Of a stretch of DNA of 13,225 nt, positions 13,223-13,225 are shown piece after piece; position 1 is the first letter of the stretch; every line of letters starts with the position of its first letter. The notes under the pieces are model-generated. The model was not told where the DNA came from, made no database searches, and saw only the letters and a list, made by a program, of their open reading frames with translations. Origin of the DNA: DASZMJ01 sp035551935 (GTDB taxonomy: Bacteria; Planctomycetota; Planctomycetia; Isosphaerales; Isosphaeraceae); contig DASZMJ010000144.1 of assembly GCA_035551935.1 (NCBI GenBank), forward strand, positions 1 through 13,225, read 5' to 3'. The translations under genes were made by a program, and so were the position numbers.

Positions 13223-13225
13223 AGG

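Noticed and set aside
1..13225. CRISPR arrays, toxin-antitoxin or phage-defence genes, transposases, tRNA or rRNA
   Set aside because: No regularly spaced repeats, no relevant protein motifs and no tRNA-like cloverleaf were seen. The repeats present are isolated inverted repeats.

Overview
The window is strongly GC-rich with dense G/C third codon positions. It probably comes from a planctomycete, most likely the Isosphaeraceae/Gemmata side of the phylum. This is an inference from gene content: twin-arginine signal peptides on a Gfo/Idh/MocA oxidoreductase and on a TIM-barrel sugar isomerase, many GTG/TTG starts, weak Shine-Dalgarno sites, and palindromic extragenic elements. No marker gene proves it.

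Layout. Positions 3-794 (+) hold the 3' part of an unrecognised helical protein with a proline-rich tail. Positions 975-1742 (+) hold a divergent short-chain dehydrogenase/reductase (SDR). Positions 1762-4921 (-) hold a tight housekeeping cluster, transcribed purA -> uppS -> cdsA: AMP synthesis, undecaprenyl diphosphate synthesis and CDP-diacylglycerol synthesis. A 199-bp divergent intergenic region separates it from aroA (5121-6419, +; shikimate pathway). aroA converges on a membrane protein with an M28-peptidase-like fold whose metal and catalytic residues look lost (6524-7831, -). Divergent from that is a metal-homeostasis pair, a cation diffusion facilitator and cutC, whose stop and start codons overlap as ATGA (7951-9695, +). 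The right end is a minus-strand run: holA (DNA polymerase III delta), a Tat-exported xylose-isomerase-like protein and a Tat-exported Gfo/Idh oxidoreductase. The last two probably act together on sugars outside the cytoplasm.

Between the genes lie several perfect or near-perfect inverted repeats: 6457-6521, 9692-9717, 11048-11136, and smaller ones at 793-812 and 12150-12165. Two copies of a short extragenic repeat lie upstream of starts (7897-7917 and 13202-13222). The three large palindromes differ in core sequence but share GTAG/CTAC-type ends and fill intergenic gaps. They are the most unusual nucleic-acid feature here. At protein level, the SDR and the M28-like protein both look like pseudoenzymes.

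I see no defence system, CRISPR array, transposase, tRNA or rRNA. Most of the window is ordinary chromosomal housekeeping sequence. No gene-free stretch exceeds 300 bases.
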